Below, one piece after another: positions 1 through 10,149 of a DNA stretch of 64,000 nt. The position numbers were made by a program, and so were the translations under genes. The stretch spans positions 5,957,501 to 6,021,500 of the forward strand of contig JARDYH010000002.1 of NCBI GenBank assembly GCA_029215795.1, read 5' to 3'. Position 1 is the stretch's first letter; each line of letters starts with the position of its first letter. The notes below the pieces were generated by a model, which was not told the DNA's origin, did not search any database, and was given only the letters and a program-made list of their open reading frames with translations. The DNA is from Anniella stebbinsi (lineage: Eukaryota; Chordata; Lepidosauria; Squamata; Anniellidae).

Positions 1-406
1 GATCAAACTCTACACAGAAGTATAAATGTGCAGCATCTACCCCTTTATCTCCCCCTTTCATTTCTCGTTGTTGTTGTTGTTGTTTTGGCGGCGGGGGGGA
101 GTGATATATATTTTGGCTTTGCTGGATTTGTAATGTTTTGCATTTTATAGGATTAGTATATCCCTGTAGTAGTTGGTTGTTTTTAGCTGCCTTGAACTTT
201 TTAGGAAAGTGCAGATGCCAGTATTGTACACAAACAAATGAACATATGTAAGGCCCACGTGGATGTGTAGTGTCATAACAATGACAGCATTATATTTTCC
301 ATGGTTTCCTTTTTCATCCTTCCCCTAAACAAATTTTATCTACCACTACCACCACCACCATCACCACCGGACCACCCCGTTAGGATCTAATCTCTGCATT
401 TTGCAC
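1..406. other. No gene seen; simple repeats
   Basis: I see no coding region here. The stretch holds a (TTG)n tract near 67-84, a G-rich patch near 88-102 and an (ACC)n-like tract near 341-367. The rest is unclassified AT-rich sequence. Confidence 0.5.
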
Positions 407-460
407 AATGCCGGCATTGTTCACAAATTCACTCTGGAGGGGGGCGGGAATTTTGCGTTC

Positions 461-503
461 TTTCTTTCTTTCTTTCTTTCTTTCCTTCTCTCTCTCTCTC
501 TCT
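461..503. repeat. (CTTT)n then (CT)n microsatellite
   Basis: Consecutive CTTT units pass into CT units. The tract produces long low-complexity frames on both strands (Lys/Glu-rich on one, Ser/Phe/Leu-rich on the other), which are not genes. Confidence 0.9.
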
Positions 504-540
504 GTCCCCCCCCACCCTCTCTCTCTGTTTTTCCACACAG

Positions 541-1202
541 CAAGAACCTGTGTCCTCTTAAGTAAATATTTTTGTAATAACTCCCAAGCCAAAAAAAAAA
601 AAAAAATTAATAATAAAAAAATAGAATCAGTTCTATTAATTTCTTTGTGGTCTAATGAGCCGAAAGGTTCATTATGCTATCTGTGTCCCCCCTCCCCCTT
701 CTCTCTTCCTTTCACCGAAGGAATGGTTGAATAGAACTATCTGGCTTAGAAGATGAGGCTGAGTGATTATTGTAATTCATAGGGCCTTAATTAGCTGCAC
801 AAACCATTAGCTACAATTAGACCATTATAAAACACTTGATATGCTGTGTCAACCAAAGGGCCTCATTTATTCTTGTGGCAGGAATGGCGGGGAGGGGGGG
901 GGAGGGAAGTGAGGACTGTACAGCTAAGCATGCTAATAAAGACTGGTTTTTGATTTAAGATGTTGCCGATAGAGCCTCTGAATTAATCTCAATAGCTGTC
1001 TAATTTGTGTCGGTAGATGGTATATTTATTGTAAAATGACACCAAAGCTAAATGAGTTACCTGAAGCACGAGAGCTAATCTCAGCGCCTGGGGGGTTTGC
1101 CTCCATATGCCACGGTGCTGCGAAAGCCGTGGGGCTCAGTGGTCCCCATGGGGTGATTGGCCTCATCTGTCTCAGAGAAACGCAGCAACCCACTTTATGA
1201 AC

Positions 1203-1206
<4 letters not shown>
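541..1206. other. AT-rich unique sequence, possible conserved non-coding
   Basis: No repeat family is recognised. The part from about 740 to 1075 is AT-rich, holds many TAAT/ATTA cores, and looks like non-repetitive non-coding DNA. Whether it is conserved cannot be judged without alignment to other genomes. A poly-A run lies at about 591-606 and a G-run near 890-905. Confidence 0.3.

Positions 1207-1244
<38 letters not shown>
1207..1244. repeat. (ATT)n microsatellite
   Basis: About 12 ATT units in a row. Similar tracts at 10757, 19287, 28872, 60030 and 61835 mostly mark the tails of L2-like LINEs in this window, but no LINE body is visible next to this one. Confidence 0.9.
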
Positions 1245-1245
<1 letters not shown>

Positions 1246-1740
1246 GTGAAATAAAATGGACATGGGAAAGCAACATTCCAGGGGAACTTGGAGCATAGTA
1301 GGGATGTAAAAGGCCATGGCGTAATGTAATTTTGAATTACTTGAATGGAAAAGAGAGAGAGAGAGGATCAAATCAGCCTTTAATGATGGTAATAGAGGTA
1401 CTTAAAATTACAAATGTAACCAGGATTGAGCTATAACTGCTCTCTCGTTTTGGAAAGCTTCTGAGGCAAAGCCAAAAACACATCCTCCTTTTGACTCATT
1501 TTGGCAAATCTTGAGAAAAGTTTCTCTCCTATGTTTAAATTCCCCTCCCTTGCCCTTAATTATGCCATCATGCAGCCACATGTAATCGGGTATCTATTGC
1601 TGTGTCTTCCAGATCACAATGTGATCCATGATCTATGCAACTCATGCAAGAAAAAGGGAGCAAGCAGCAGCAGCAAGCGCTGGAGTAAGGAACAGAATAT
1701 TTTGTGGAGTCCTAATTTGCACATATATCAGTGAAGAGAA
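1245..1740. other. No feature recognised
   Basis: Unclassified sequence with a short (GA)n near 1352-1364. The open frame over 1501-1734 has no recognisable domain and I take it as chance. Confidence 0.4.
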
Positions 1741-1741
1741 A

Positions 1742-1860
1742 GGGCAGATGAGCCAATGTGGTGTGGTGGATGGAGTATTGGCCTTCTACGGGCGAGTTCT
1801 GGATTAATAACCCTGCTCAGCCATGCAACTCATGAGATGCTATTAGTGCTATGCTGAAAT
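1742..1860 (+). repeat. tRNA-derived SINE fragment (lizard type)
   Basis: The stretch matches the head of the tRNA-like SINE of squamates as I know it: a GTGTGGTG...GAGTATTGG A-box-like block, then a degraded B-box near GAGTTCTGGATTA, then CTGCTCAGCCATG. The body and tail after about 1860 are lost. Family assignment is from memory of the consensus, not a search. Confidence 0.6.
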
Positions 1861-1924
1861 ATGTCCTCAAATTAGGTACTCTTAGCACTGTGCCAAAATC
1901 TGTCCTCCTGTTCCCGAAAGTTTT

Positions 1925-2308
1925 CTTCCCCTGCAAAAGAGGCTTTAATTTGCCAGATTCTGGCTGGACATCAGGAAATACTTCAAATACTTGAAAGTCT
2001 GTCAGACAGTGGAGGGCCAGGATCTCTTCTTGATCATCCCAGAGTGCAGGACGCATAATAATGGGTTCAAGTTACAGGAAGCCAGATTCCAGCTGGACAT
2101 CAGGAAAAACTTCCTGACTGTTAGAGCAGTATGACAATGGAACCAATGATCTAGGGAGGTTGTGTGTTCTCCCACATTAGAGGCCTTCAAGAGGCATCTG
2201 GACAACCGTTTGTCAGATATACTTTAAGGTGTATTCCTGCATTGAGCAGGGGGTTGGACTCGATGGCCTTACAGGCCCCTTCCAACTCTACGATTCTATG
2301 AGTCTACT
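1925..2308 (+). mobile_element. CR1 LINE, 3' end
   Basis: This is the last part of a CR1 ORF2 plus its 3' UTR. The block GGCTGGACATCAGGAAA followed by CTGACTGTTAGAGC and CATTGAGCAGGGGGTTGGACT is shared with the fragments at 2309, 2970, 40010 (antisense) and 54220 (antisense), and it ends in the CR1-type repeated tail ATTCTATGA. The beginning holds a small internal duplication of the CTGGACATCAGGAAA block (about 1968 and 2092). No intact coding remains. Confidence 0.85.
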
Positions 2309-2512
2309 TAAAACTTCCTGACTGTTAGAGCAACACAACAATGGAACCAATGACCCAGGGAGGTTATGAGCTCTCCTACACTAGAGGCAGATGGGCAACC
2401 ATCTGTCAGGGATGCTTTAAGGTGGATTCCTGCATTGAGCAGGGGGTTGGACTAGATGGCCTTATAGGCCCCTTCCAACTCTACTATTCTATGATTCTAT
2501 GATTCTATCATC
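2309..2512 (+). mobile_element. CR1 LINE, second 3' end in tandem
   Basis: A second copy of the CR1 3' end follows the first directly, starting at AACTTCCTGACTGTTAGAG and ending in three ATTCTATG-like tail units. Two 3' ends head to tail suggest either a CR1 inserted into the tail of another or a local duplication. It is 5'-truncated and non-coding. Confidence 0.85.
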
Positions 2513-2965
2513 AGCAAGCAGACCACCCAGGCATCTCACTTGTCAACTAGTAAATGGTAAAGGGGCAGGTACAAGGTTTTAGGGTGCACATGGGATGCCA
2601 GCAATCCCCTGAGGGCAGTTTGCTCCCTCACCCACAAACAAACTCAAAACCCTGGAGTTGGGCCTGCATGCAGAATAAACTTCCATGACATCTGAAGCGA
2701 GGTGTAACTTGGAATGAAAGGGACGTACCTACACTCCTTTTCAAGCCATCTGAGCTACTGGCTACTGGCACATCTTAATGATGCATAAATGTATGATTAT
2801 TTCATTTTTCTTTGCAAATGGGGAATGGGGTCCCCCCTGAGAAATATCCCCAAATTCCCAACTTTGTGATCCCCTTCGAAGATTTTTTTTAATGCACATT
2901 AAAAACCTTTCTCAACTATAATTTAAAAAGAGCACCCCTACTAGATCTTCTGTGCAGTTCCTAAG
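2513..2965. other. No feature recognised between CR1 fragments
   Basis: Unclassified sequence; no coding frame and no repeat I can name. It may be the original locus between CR1 insertions. Confidence 0.4.
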
Positions 2966-2969
2966 CAAA

Positions 2970-3198
2970 TTTACAGGAAGCCAGATTCCGGCTGGACATC
3001 AGGAAAAGCTTCCTGACTGTTAGAGCGGTATGACAGTGGAACCAATAACCTAGGGAGGTCATGGGCTCTCCCACACTAGAGGCATTCGAGAAGCAGCTGG
3101 GCAACCATCTGTCAGGGATGCTTTAAGGTGGATTCCTGCATTGAGAAGGGGGATGGACTTGAAGGCCTTAGAGGCCCCTTCCAACTCTACTATTCTAT
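2970..3198 (+). mobile_element. CR1 LINE, third 3' end, interrupted by a MITE
   Basis: The same CR1 3' block as at 1925-2512. It runs into its tail at CTACTATTCTAT, where a 228-bp MITE is inserted. Tail-like units (ATTGCATGATTCTATTATT) resume at about 3427-3455. Confidence 0.85.
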
Positions 3199-3426
3199 GG
3201 CTGAATTCTGACGACACATTAAGCAACCGAGGGGGGGGGAACAATTGTCTGTTGTATTGACTATCATGTCATCCGAATGCTGCCATAGTGAACACAGCGC
3301 TGATCCTAATCCACACCACGGTTGATTATTTATTACCATGTTGTGTGGGGAAGACCCCCTAGATAAACAACTGTAAAGTTGTTGTTTTTACCCCACCATT
3401 GACTATCGTGTTGTCCGAATTCAGCC
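3199..3426 (+). mobile_element. MITE with GGCTGAATTCGGACAACAC termini, copy 1
   Basis: The ends are inverted repeats: GGCTGAATTCTGACGACAC on the left, and the reverse complement of GTGTTGTCCGAATTCAGCC on the right. A second copy in opposite orientation lies at 43621-43847 (227 bp). Shared inner blocks include GGATTAGGATCAGCGCTGA (read on the other strand here) and TTGATTATTTATTACCATG. The copy sits inside the tail of a CR1 element, so it is younger than that CR1. I could not fix a target duplication. Confidence 0.85.
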
Positions 3427-3455
3427 AATGATTGCATGATTCTATTATTCTCAGG

Positions 3456-3907
3456 GTTGCTTCAGTATTGCTTTTGAATTTCTTTTGGTTGTGTGTCCGA
3501 ATTTAGCTTATTGTTGCGAGGTGGCCGAGGCTGCTGTGTGTTTTGTCTTCCCTGCTTCCCTATTACACAACACTCTGCAGCCTCCAAACTTCCCATTCTT
3601 CCTAATCTGAAAAAGGCCCATGAGTGGAATTACCTCATGGCATTTACCTCAGGACATTAATTGAAGTGAGGAAAGCCCCTGGTTGGGGGGGGGGGAGAGA
3701 TAGTACAATGAAAGACAGGACAATCATGCATGCTGCTTGGCCATCTTGTAACTAAGGTGAGTGCAACAACACCACACCTCTGCCGTGATAAATTATATGT
3801 TTTCTCCTTTGAAACATTTTTGACAGCAATTACTAACATATTGAATGAGCATGTTCAAACAAAATGTGGGGGATTTTTTTAATTATTTTTATTCTTGGGA
3901 GGCACAG
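3456..3907. other. No feature recognised
   Basis: Unclassified sequence with a G-run near 3687-3696. No coding region is supported. Confidence 0.4.
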
Positions 3908-3915
3908 CACTAATG

Positions 3916-4550
3916 TAGGGTGACCAGATCGCCCAGGGTTTCCCAGTCCTAACCGGGAAAACTGGGGCGATCCGGGCCGACTGGGGGGCGGCGGGGACAA
4001 ACAGGGGAAACGATGCCCATGCGGAAGAGATGGGAGAGGGCCAATTATGGGCTCTTGCCACCGCCTCCACTGCCGCCGGGCTCATGCAGCCGCTGCCGCC
4101 ACTGCCACCGCCGCCACCGCCAGGGTCATGCAACTGCTTCACCGGGCTCGTGCTGCCGGCGCCAGCGCTGCAGGGCTCATGCCAGAGGCCGCGCGGAAGA
4201 GGCCCTCTCCCGCCTCTTCTGTGTGGCCTCTGGCCTCATCGGGGTTTGTCGCGATGGCAACGAGCCTCGAGGAACCCGGATGCCCGCGCGGAAGAGGTGG
4301 GAGAGGCCAATTACATCACTTCCAGAATCAGCCCTCTTCCATGCAGCCTCTGGCATGAGCCCTGCAGCACTGATGTCAGCGTCACAGGCCCGGCGGCGGC
4401 GGCGGCTGCATGAGCCTGGCAGCGGCAGAGGAGCCGGTAGGTCCAGGCTGGGTTTTTTGAGGGGTGGGTGGCTTGGTGGGGAGGTGGTTTTGGGTGGGGG
4501 GGTGGCGGGGGGGACACCGGGGTTTTGGTTTCCAAAATCTGGTCACCCTA
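3916..4550. mobile_element. Non-autonomous hAT-type element, GC-rich, with 8-bp TSD
   Basis: The termini are inverted: TAGGGTGACCAGATCGCCC on the left and ATCTGGTCACCCTA on the right. The 8 bases CACTAATG occur immediately outside both ends (3908-3915 and 4551-4558), a perfect target site duplication of the length typical of hAT elements. The TAGGG start also fits the hAT terminal pattern. The inside is very GC-rich with GCC/CGG triplet runs, so it yields spurious Pro/Arg/Ala-rich frames of 100-200 codons. No transposase is encoded. Confidence 0.9.
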
Positions 4551-4558
4551 CACTAATG

Positions 4559-4700
4559 ACTACCCCTCCTCAGCTTAGCCTACAACACAGGAAAGAGTTG
4601 TGAGGATAAAATGGGGGAGCCTTCCCCCCCCCCCCACACATCACAAATGCCACAATGGGGTCTTTAAAAGATGGAGGGATAAAAATGTGATCGATATTAC
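4559..4700 (+). repeat. SINE 3' part (squamate tRNA SINE type)
   Basis: The text CTCAGCTTAGCCTACAACACAGG...TTGTGAGGATAAAATGG matches the body of the common squamate tRNA-derived SINE; the same body is seen antisense at 56930-57155. It directly follows the hAT target duplication. The head is missing. Confidence 0.6.
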
Positions 4701-4817
4701 ATAAATGTGTTTGAATAATTCTTCCTTCCTTTCATACTTAAACACTAGTTTTTCACCACTTTACAAATGACAGTTTTTCAAAAACAGAAATGCTCTTCGT
4801 GAGCGCACACATACAAA

Positions 4818-5306
4818 GGTCATGTCTTCACTATGCTTTTTTTCCATGGGTCATCCCTGGGTTGATGCACAGGGGTTCCCAGGAGCAGGCAGGGATGACT
4901 CCTTCCTTGTCCCCAGTTATCCCAGTTCTCCCCGCAGTCCCGGGACCACCTGAGGACTGCAGGAGGTGTTCTGTGCACTCCAGGGGCCTGAAATGGGCAT
5001 GGAGCCGCACGGGGTGACTCCATGCCCATGGGGGGGGGGTAGTAATGTCACCATCCCCAGGATGGTGGGAGGGGGGTTGGGACACAGCTTTTTTTTCCTT
5101 TTTCCTTTTTGGCGGATTGGGGCTGTGCTGCTCCTCTTCTGTAACCCCCCCCCAACAAAAATGGTGGCCGTGATGTTCCTCTTCCCTTCCAGAATGTCGC
5201 GCTGCCATCTAGGGCCTGGGGGAGGATCGCGGCAGAAGTTAGTCCGTTATCCTCCTCCCTCCCTCCCTCCCTCCCTCCCTCTACACCCTGAGGTGTAGAA
5301 GGGGCC
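4818..5306 (-). mobile_element. GGCC-CTACAC MITE, copy 1
   Basis: Left end GGTCATGTCTTCAC and right end CACCCTGAGGTGTAGAAGGGGCC form the family's inverted termini; the right end carries the subterminal hairpin CTACACCCTGAGGTGTAG. Flanking AAA on both sides is a possible 3-bp TSD. Orientation is minus when the GTGTAGAGGGAGGG end is taken as the start. Inner landmarks shared with other copies are the GATGCACAGGGG block and GGGCATGGAGCCGCACGG. About 489 bp, non-coding. Confidence 0.85.
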
Positions 5307-5309
5307 AAA

Positions 5310-5735
5310 ATATGGATGAAATAAGAGGTGTGAAGTGTGTGTGTGTGTGTGAAAGAGAGAGAGAGAGAGAGAGATTTTGGGGAGTGGGGGATGTAAAATA
5401 ATGCTGTACTCATTAGGAAAAAATCTAATTTTATGGTGCAATATTTAATATGCTATATATTAAAAATTGAAAATGGTATCACAACAACATGATCCTGATC
5501 TCATCTCATGAACAATCTTCTCATTGTTGGGAAGCACGGAGAAGGGATCATACCAGGAGCGGGTATGGATACTGCCACTTTCATATGACCTTTGTGATTT
5601 TATTTTTTTAAAATAACCCTCTACGAGAACATGTGCATTCAAATATCATCAATGCCACATCCGTCATCATCTGTGTATTTGAGTGGAGCTTTCCCACAAC
5701 ATTGTCCTCAAAGTGGCTCACAGCATTTCAAAAGA
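5310..5735. other. Unclassified; (GT)n and (GA)n tract
   Basis: Holds a (GT)n tract near 5336-5350 and a (GA)n tract near 5354-5374. No gene is supported; the open frames on the minus strand here are low complexity. Confidence 0.5.
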
Positions 5736-5739
5736 ACAA

Positions 5740-6430
5740 CAATAAATACCATGCTCTGGTAACCTCCAAGTTAGATCACGGCAATGCGCTCTACATGGGG
5801 CTGCCTTTGAAGACGGTTCAGAAGCTGCAGCTTGTGCAAAATGCAGTGCCCAGATTGGTAACTGGGACCAGAAGGTTCAAACATATACGACCGACTCTGA
5901 CCCGCTTGCATTGACTGCCTGTACGTTTCTGAGCCCAATTCAAGATGCTGGTTTTAACCTATAAAGCCTTACACGGCTTGGGACCACAATACCTGATGGA
6001 ATGCCTCTCCCAACATGAACTTGCCCATAACTATGCTCAACATCTAAGGTCCTCCTCGAGGTGCCTACTTCGAGGGAAGCTCAGAGGATGGCAAAAAGGG
6101 AGAGGGCCTTCTCTGTGGCGGCCCCCCAATTATGAAATGATCTCCCCGATGAGGCCCACCTGGCACCAACACTGTTATCTTTTCGGTGCCAGGTCAAAAC
6201 TTTTCTTTTCTCCCAGGCATTTTAACAGCTTAAGTCGAGGTTTTCAACTGAATTTTTCACCAGGCTTAAAAGTTTAAAAAGTTTAAAATGTTTTAAATAT
6301 CAGCTGTTTTATGTTTTACGGTTTACAATTTTGTATATTGACTTTTTAATGTTCAATTTTTTAAATTTTTGTAAACCACCCAGAGAGCTTTGGCTATGGG
6401 GCCAGTATATACAGGTAATAAATAAATAAA
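5740..6430 (+). mobile_element. L2-like LINE, lineage B, 3' end
   Basis: Translation shows the end of an L2-clade reverse transcriptase ORF in shifted frames: LVTSKLDHGNALYMGLPLK, then LQLVQNAVPRLVTGT, then FKMLVLTYKALHGLGPQYL. The fragment continues through KGRGPSLWRPPNYEM and a 3' UTR to the lineage-B tail CCCAGAGAGCTTTGGCTATG, ending in AATAAATAAATAAA. The ORF holds a stop near 5912 and frame changes, so it is a dead 5'-truncated copy. The tail text is the key to recognising lineage B elsewhere (13690, 33690, 37055, 49620, 56225, 62705). Confidence 0.85.
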
Positions 6431-6439
6431 CAATATGTA

Positions 6440-6528
6440 CAGTGCTTGTTGACTTTGAAGTAAGTCCCACTATGTTCAATGGGCTTTACCCCCTAGGTAA
6501 GCGTGTATAGGGTTGCAGCCTAAATATG
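6440..6528 (+). repeat. Unclassified dispersed repeat (GGGCTTAC...TATAGGGTTGCAGCC)
   Basis: The pattern AAGTCCCACTATGTTCAATGGGCTT...GTGTATAGGGTTGCAG recurs, diverged, at 26595-26675 and 42990-43075. It is a frequent old reptile repeat that I cannot assign to a class. Confidence 0.5.
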
Positions 6529-6529
6529 T

Positions 6530-6800
6530 TTTGTCTTAAAATAAGCATTTCTTAACATAAATAAGACACAATTCTACATTGATGTTCTCTGAAAGGCATG
6601 TTATCATGTTCATTTAAGCCGCAAATGGTGTCCGACCATTTTGGAAATGCGATAGGAGTAGATCTGCCTATTATACCAAGATAGCCTTCCATCTTATTTA
6701 TTTATAAATAAATAAATGTGCTTGAAACAAACTGACCCAGTATGTACATCCTGGAACAGTCTTCTCCCTACTGGTGATAAATAAGAGAGGTAGGGATTGC
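6530..6800. other. No feature recognised
   Basis: Unclassified AT-rich sequence with an ATTTATTTATAAATAAATAAAT palindromic patch near 6693-6717. Confidence 0.4.
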
Positions 6801-7085
6801 TGAACAAGAGATGTGCTAGATTGCCAGGATTCCCCGATCATCATCTTGTCACTTGTTTCATGCATGTTCCCCGTTCACGTTTATGATCACCGCTTTCTCT
6901 GCGTAAATGGGTGAGCAGCTATCGAATGGGGGATTTATGCAAATCTTCCGAAGTTTGCACAAATTGTCCCTAATTTGCACAAATTTCCTTCATAGACTAC
7001 AGCGGGGCTGATTCGGTCTACTCAGGAAATTTGGAAATTTCTGCAAATGGAACTGGGACTCAGGAATCAGATGAATGTGAGCATA
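6800..7085. repeat. hAT-related fragment with TTTGCACAAATT motifs
   Basis: Text such as GCCAGGATTCCCCGATCATC, CGAATGGGGGATTTATGCAA and TTTGCACAAATTTCC recurs, diverged, at 28150-28325, 24150-24460 and 57770-57915. These look like inner parts of the TAGGGATG hAT group, without ends. Confidence 0.4.
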
Positions 7086-7860
7086 TGTTCAAAAATGAGA
7101 AAATATTTTCAGGAGACACATGCTTGCGGTCTCCTTCAGATCTTTGAACAGGGGCATGCTTGCTTGTTTTGCAACCAAAAGTGAATTCCTCATGCATGCC
7201 TAAGAAGAGGTGAGGACATGTCTCTCTGTGTAATAACTTTCCCCACCCCTCCGTTGGTCAGGGCCAGCCCTACCATTACGCAGAGTGAAGCAGGTGCCTC
7301 AGGTAGGAGATGCTCAGAAGTGAGGAGTAGCAGCAAGTTGTTTGAAGACAGAGCTGTATATGACATGTAGCCTACCCTGTGCCCCCTCAGCTACCCTTCT
7401 GCCCTCAGGTGTGGTAGAAGTAGAGGATGCCATCCCACTGCCAAAGTTGAAGTAAGATTCAGCTCTCAGCCTGATTGACTGCCGTATGTGGTATGAAATG
7501 TGGTGCCATCTTTCCATTGCTTTGGCTCAGCTCACTCTTTATCAGGACTAACCTAACACATTTTGCTGTCCTCTTCCCATTCCAGGTACAAAAGTCAACT
7601 GGACTGGAAGATGAATCATTATACAACACCAGATGGGGGGACATAATTATCTTTGGCACTTGAAGGCCCCAGGCTAACTTAGGGGGTGCAAGCTAGGCCA
7701 TATGGTATGCAGGTCTCTCCCATAATGCCTTGCTGCTGCCTCCCAACATTTGACAACTGGGGCAATTGCTTCATACAGTCTAATGGTGGGACCAGTCCTG
7801 GTCTTTGGTTCCATACCCTAGGGCCCTTTGTTCTTCCAGAATGCTACAAGTGCTGGAAGA
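7085..7860. other. No feature recognised
   Basis: Unclassified sequence. The short open frames (for example 7475-7663) show no recognisable domain. Confidence 0.35.
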
Positions 7861-7863
7861 AAC

Positions 7864-8617
7864 TAGGGCACTGCTTTGGGCTGAAACCCAAATTCGAAAA
7901 AAGGTGGGACAATTCAGCCTGCCTCAGCCCAAATCTGGTTCAGGACCAGACCAGGCCAAGGTGGTCCGAAGTGCCTCGTCTTGACTTGGCAATGGTGAGC
8001 CACTACCACTACCACTGCCCACCCACCCACACATGGTTCAAGTAAGGGCTACGGGCAGGTGAGTCTAGGCTGACCAGATGAAAAGGAGGACAGGGCTCCT
8101 GTATCTTTAACAGTTGCAGAGAAAAGGCAATTTCAGCCTGCATCATTTGTATGCAATTCCTGGTGGAATTCCCTCTTCATTACAACAGTTAAAGCTGCAG
8201 GGGCCCTGCCCTCTTGTGTATCTGGTCACTCTAGTATAGTGCCTGCAACTTTAACTGTTGTGATGAAGAGAGGATTTCACCAGGTACTAATTGCATACAA
8301 ATGACGCCTGCTGAAGTTCCCTTTTCTCTGCAACTGTTAAAGATACAGGAGCCCTGTCCTCCTTTTCATATGGTCAGCCTAGGTGAGTCCAATGGCTACA
8401 GGCTTTCTGGGGTGAGATGGGAAGGAATCCAATGGATTCCTGGTAAGCCTCACACTCAAGAACCCGCAATGGCCAACCCACTTTGGGTGTCCAGATCTCG
8501 GATCCAGAGCAGGTGGGCCTGAGCCCAGAGCACCCCAAGTTGAATCAGGGCTTATTCAGAACCTTCGAATTGGCCTCTGAATCGAATTGGGGGTGGGTGA
8601 TTCTGTGCAAAGCCCTA
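7864..8617. mobile_element. hAT-type element (TAGGGCACTGC ends), holding a nested MITE
   Basis: Left end TAGGGCACTGCTTTGGGCT and right end TTCTGTGCAAAGCCCTA are inverted. The flanks GAAGAAAC and GAATAACC agree at 6 of 8 positions, a decayed TSD at best. The inside (GGCTGAAACCCAAATTCGA, CAGGACCAGACCAGG, GAATCGAATTGGGG) is related to the element at 49695-50295. A younger inverted-dimer MITE occupies 8066-8381 inside it. No transposase. Confidence 0.7.
8066..8381. mobile_element. Inverted-dimer hAT-type MITE with 8-bp TSD
   Basis: GGTGAGTC flanks both ends (8058-8065 and 8382-8389), a perfect 8-bp duplication. Ends are TAGGCTGACCAGATGAAAAG and its inverse. The first half (about 170 bp, 8066-8234) resembles the single unit at 50546-50715, and the second half is a similar unit in opposite orientation, so the element is a head-to-head dimer that moved as one piece. 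Inner landmarks are GGAGGACAGGGCTCCTGTAT and AATTCCCTCTTCAT. Confidence 0.88.
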
Positions 8618-8647
8618 GAATAACCTATTTTTCCCCTCATGTGACAC

Positions 8648-8965
8648 TAGCGTAACCATATGGAAAGGAGGACAGGGCTCCTGTATCTAACATTTGTACA
8701 GAAAAGGGAATTTCAGCAGGTATCATTGGTATGCATGCAGCACCTGGTGAAATTCCCTCTTCATCGCAACAGTTAAAGCTGCAGGAGCCCTGCCCTCTTG
8801 ACCAGATGCAAAAGAGGGGAGTGCTCCTGCAGCTTCAACTGTTGGGATGAAGAGGGGATTTCACCAGGTGCTGCATGCATACAAATGACACCTGGTGAAA
8901 TTCCCTCTTCATCCCAACTGTTAAAGATACAGGAGTCCTGTCCTCCTTTTCATATGCTACCTCCA
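8648..8965. mobile_element. Second inverted-dimer hAT-type MITE
   Basis: The same architecture and nearly the same length as 8066-8381: TAGCGTAACCATATGG on the left and an inverse, decayed right end after CCTCCTTTTCATATG. The centre CCTCTTGACCAGATGCAAAA marks the joint between the two inverted units. No convincing TSD was found. It lies only 266 bp from the first dimer. Confidence 0.8.
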
Positions 8966-10145
8966 GTACCTCTGTGAGAGCAGACCAGGAGAAGGGGGTG
9001 TTGAAATCTTTGCTTCTATTCGAACCCACGACACACAGAGTCAGAATGAAAGAAACCACTACTTACTGACCGAATTCTGCTTGGCCAGAACTGTCATGGA
9101 AGTAGCTGTGCCTTCCAAGCAACATCAGGGTCTCTGTGTGGACACTGACCTCATGCTTTTAGAATCGTCCTCCCAAAGATTTCCTATGGTGGCATTGCAG
9201 CCTGCTGAAGATAAGGCAGCAAGAAGTTCAACTATATTCCCCCAGCAAGCAGACTTTCATATGGTGTTAACCGATGTTTCATAAAGATACTGGCATAAGC
9301 AAGACATGATCAAAACTCCATTGCTCTGGAGTTTAATCTCCGCTTCTTCAAAATAATGGGAAAGGTGGAAGCTGGAAATGGAGAGCGCAAGAAGGAGAGT
9401 AGAAAAATGCCGCCATGTCTGTTTACCGTGCTCAGATCTGAACCCATATATCTCCTTTAACGCCATGTTAACAACTGCTCGTTATTCTAAAACTAGACAA
9501 AGGTCTTTCTCTGGAATCAACATGTATCAAAATCAAAGTTTTTTTTTAAAAAAAAAGTTGAAAAGGCCTGCATAAAACATTTAGCAGCAGACATAAATAA
9601 TGCATGCCATAAAATATTGCATTAATATATTGACAAATATAGACATAAAGTATTAATGTGATTATGGATCACCAAGCACAACTGTCTTTCTCTCCTCCTG
9701 TCACCCCCCCTTTTTAAAAAAACTTTGCTACATATTAATAAACAATTGAAGCAAAAATCCCTCTCCCTGCTCAGTTATTTTTTCACGTTGTCAGGTATAA
9801 TGCTCTCCTTATTAACTCAGCAGGAGTGTGTAAGTATGGTAATGTAACCTCTGCCAATCAAGTTCCAGCTTACCCAACTCTTTTTACTGGAGGTATGTGG
9901 GTGGTTCAGTTAATGAAATTACAGAACATTTCCCCTTGTGGCTTTAAATAACTTGTTGAGTACCTTGGTTCACAGCTGTAGAAGCTGTCCTAGAAATATT
10001 AGGCAATGAAGTTGTTCCCATTTAAAGGACAGAAGCAAATCAAGTATTCAACACATAGGAAATCTATTACTCATTGAGTAATATGTGTTTATAATTTAGG
10101 GGGATCTATTTTATTAAACTATTGCACAAGACTAAAAAGGTATTT
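8966..10145. other. No gene recognised; AT-rich unique sequence
   Basis: No repeat is recognised. About 9570-9970 is AT-rich with TTAATATATTG-like words and looks like ordinary non-repetitive DNA that could hold conserved elements. Open frames at 9081-9284 and 9378-9575 are unsupported. Confidence 0.35.
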
Positions 10146-10149
10146 CACT

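Noticed and set aside
4013..4603. 196-codon plus-strand frame, Arg/Pro/Ala-rich
   Set aside because: It lies inside a GC-rich hAT-type element with TSDs; overlapping frames in all phases show the same composition effect.
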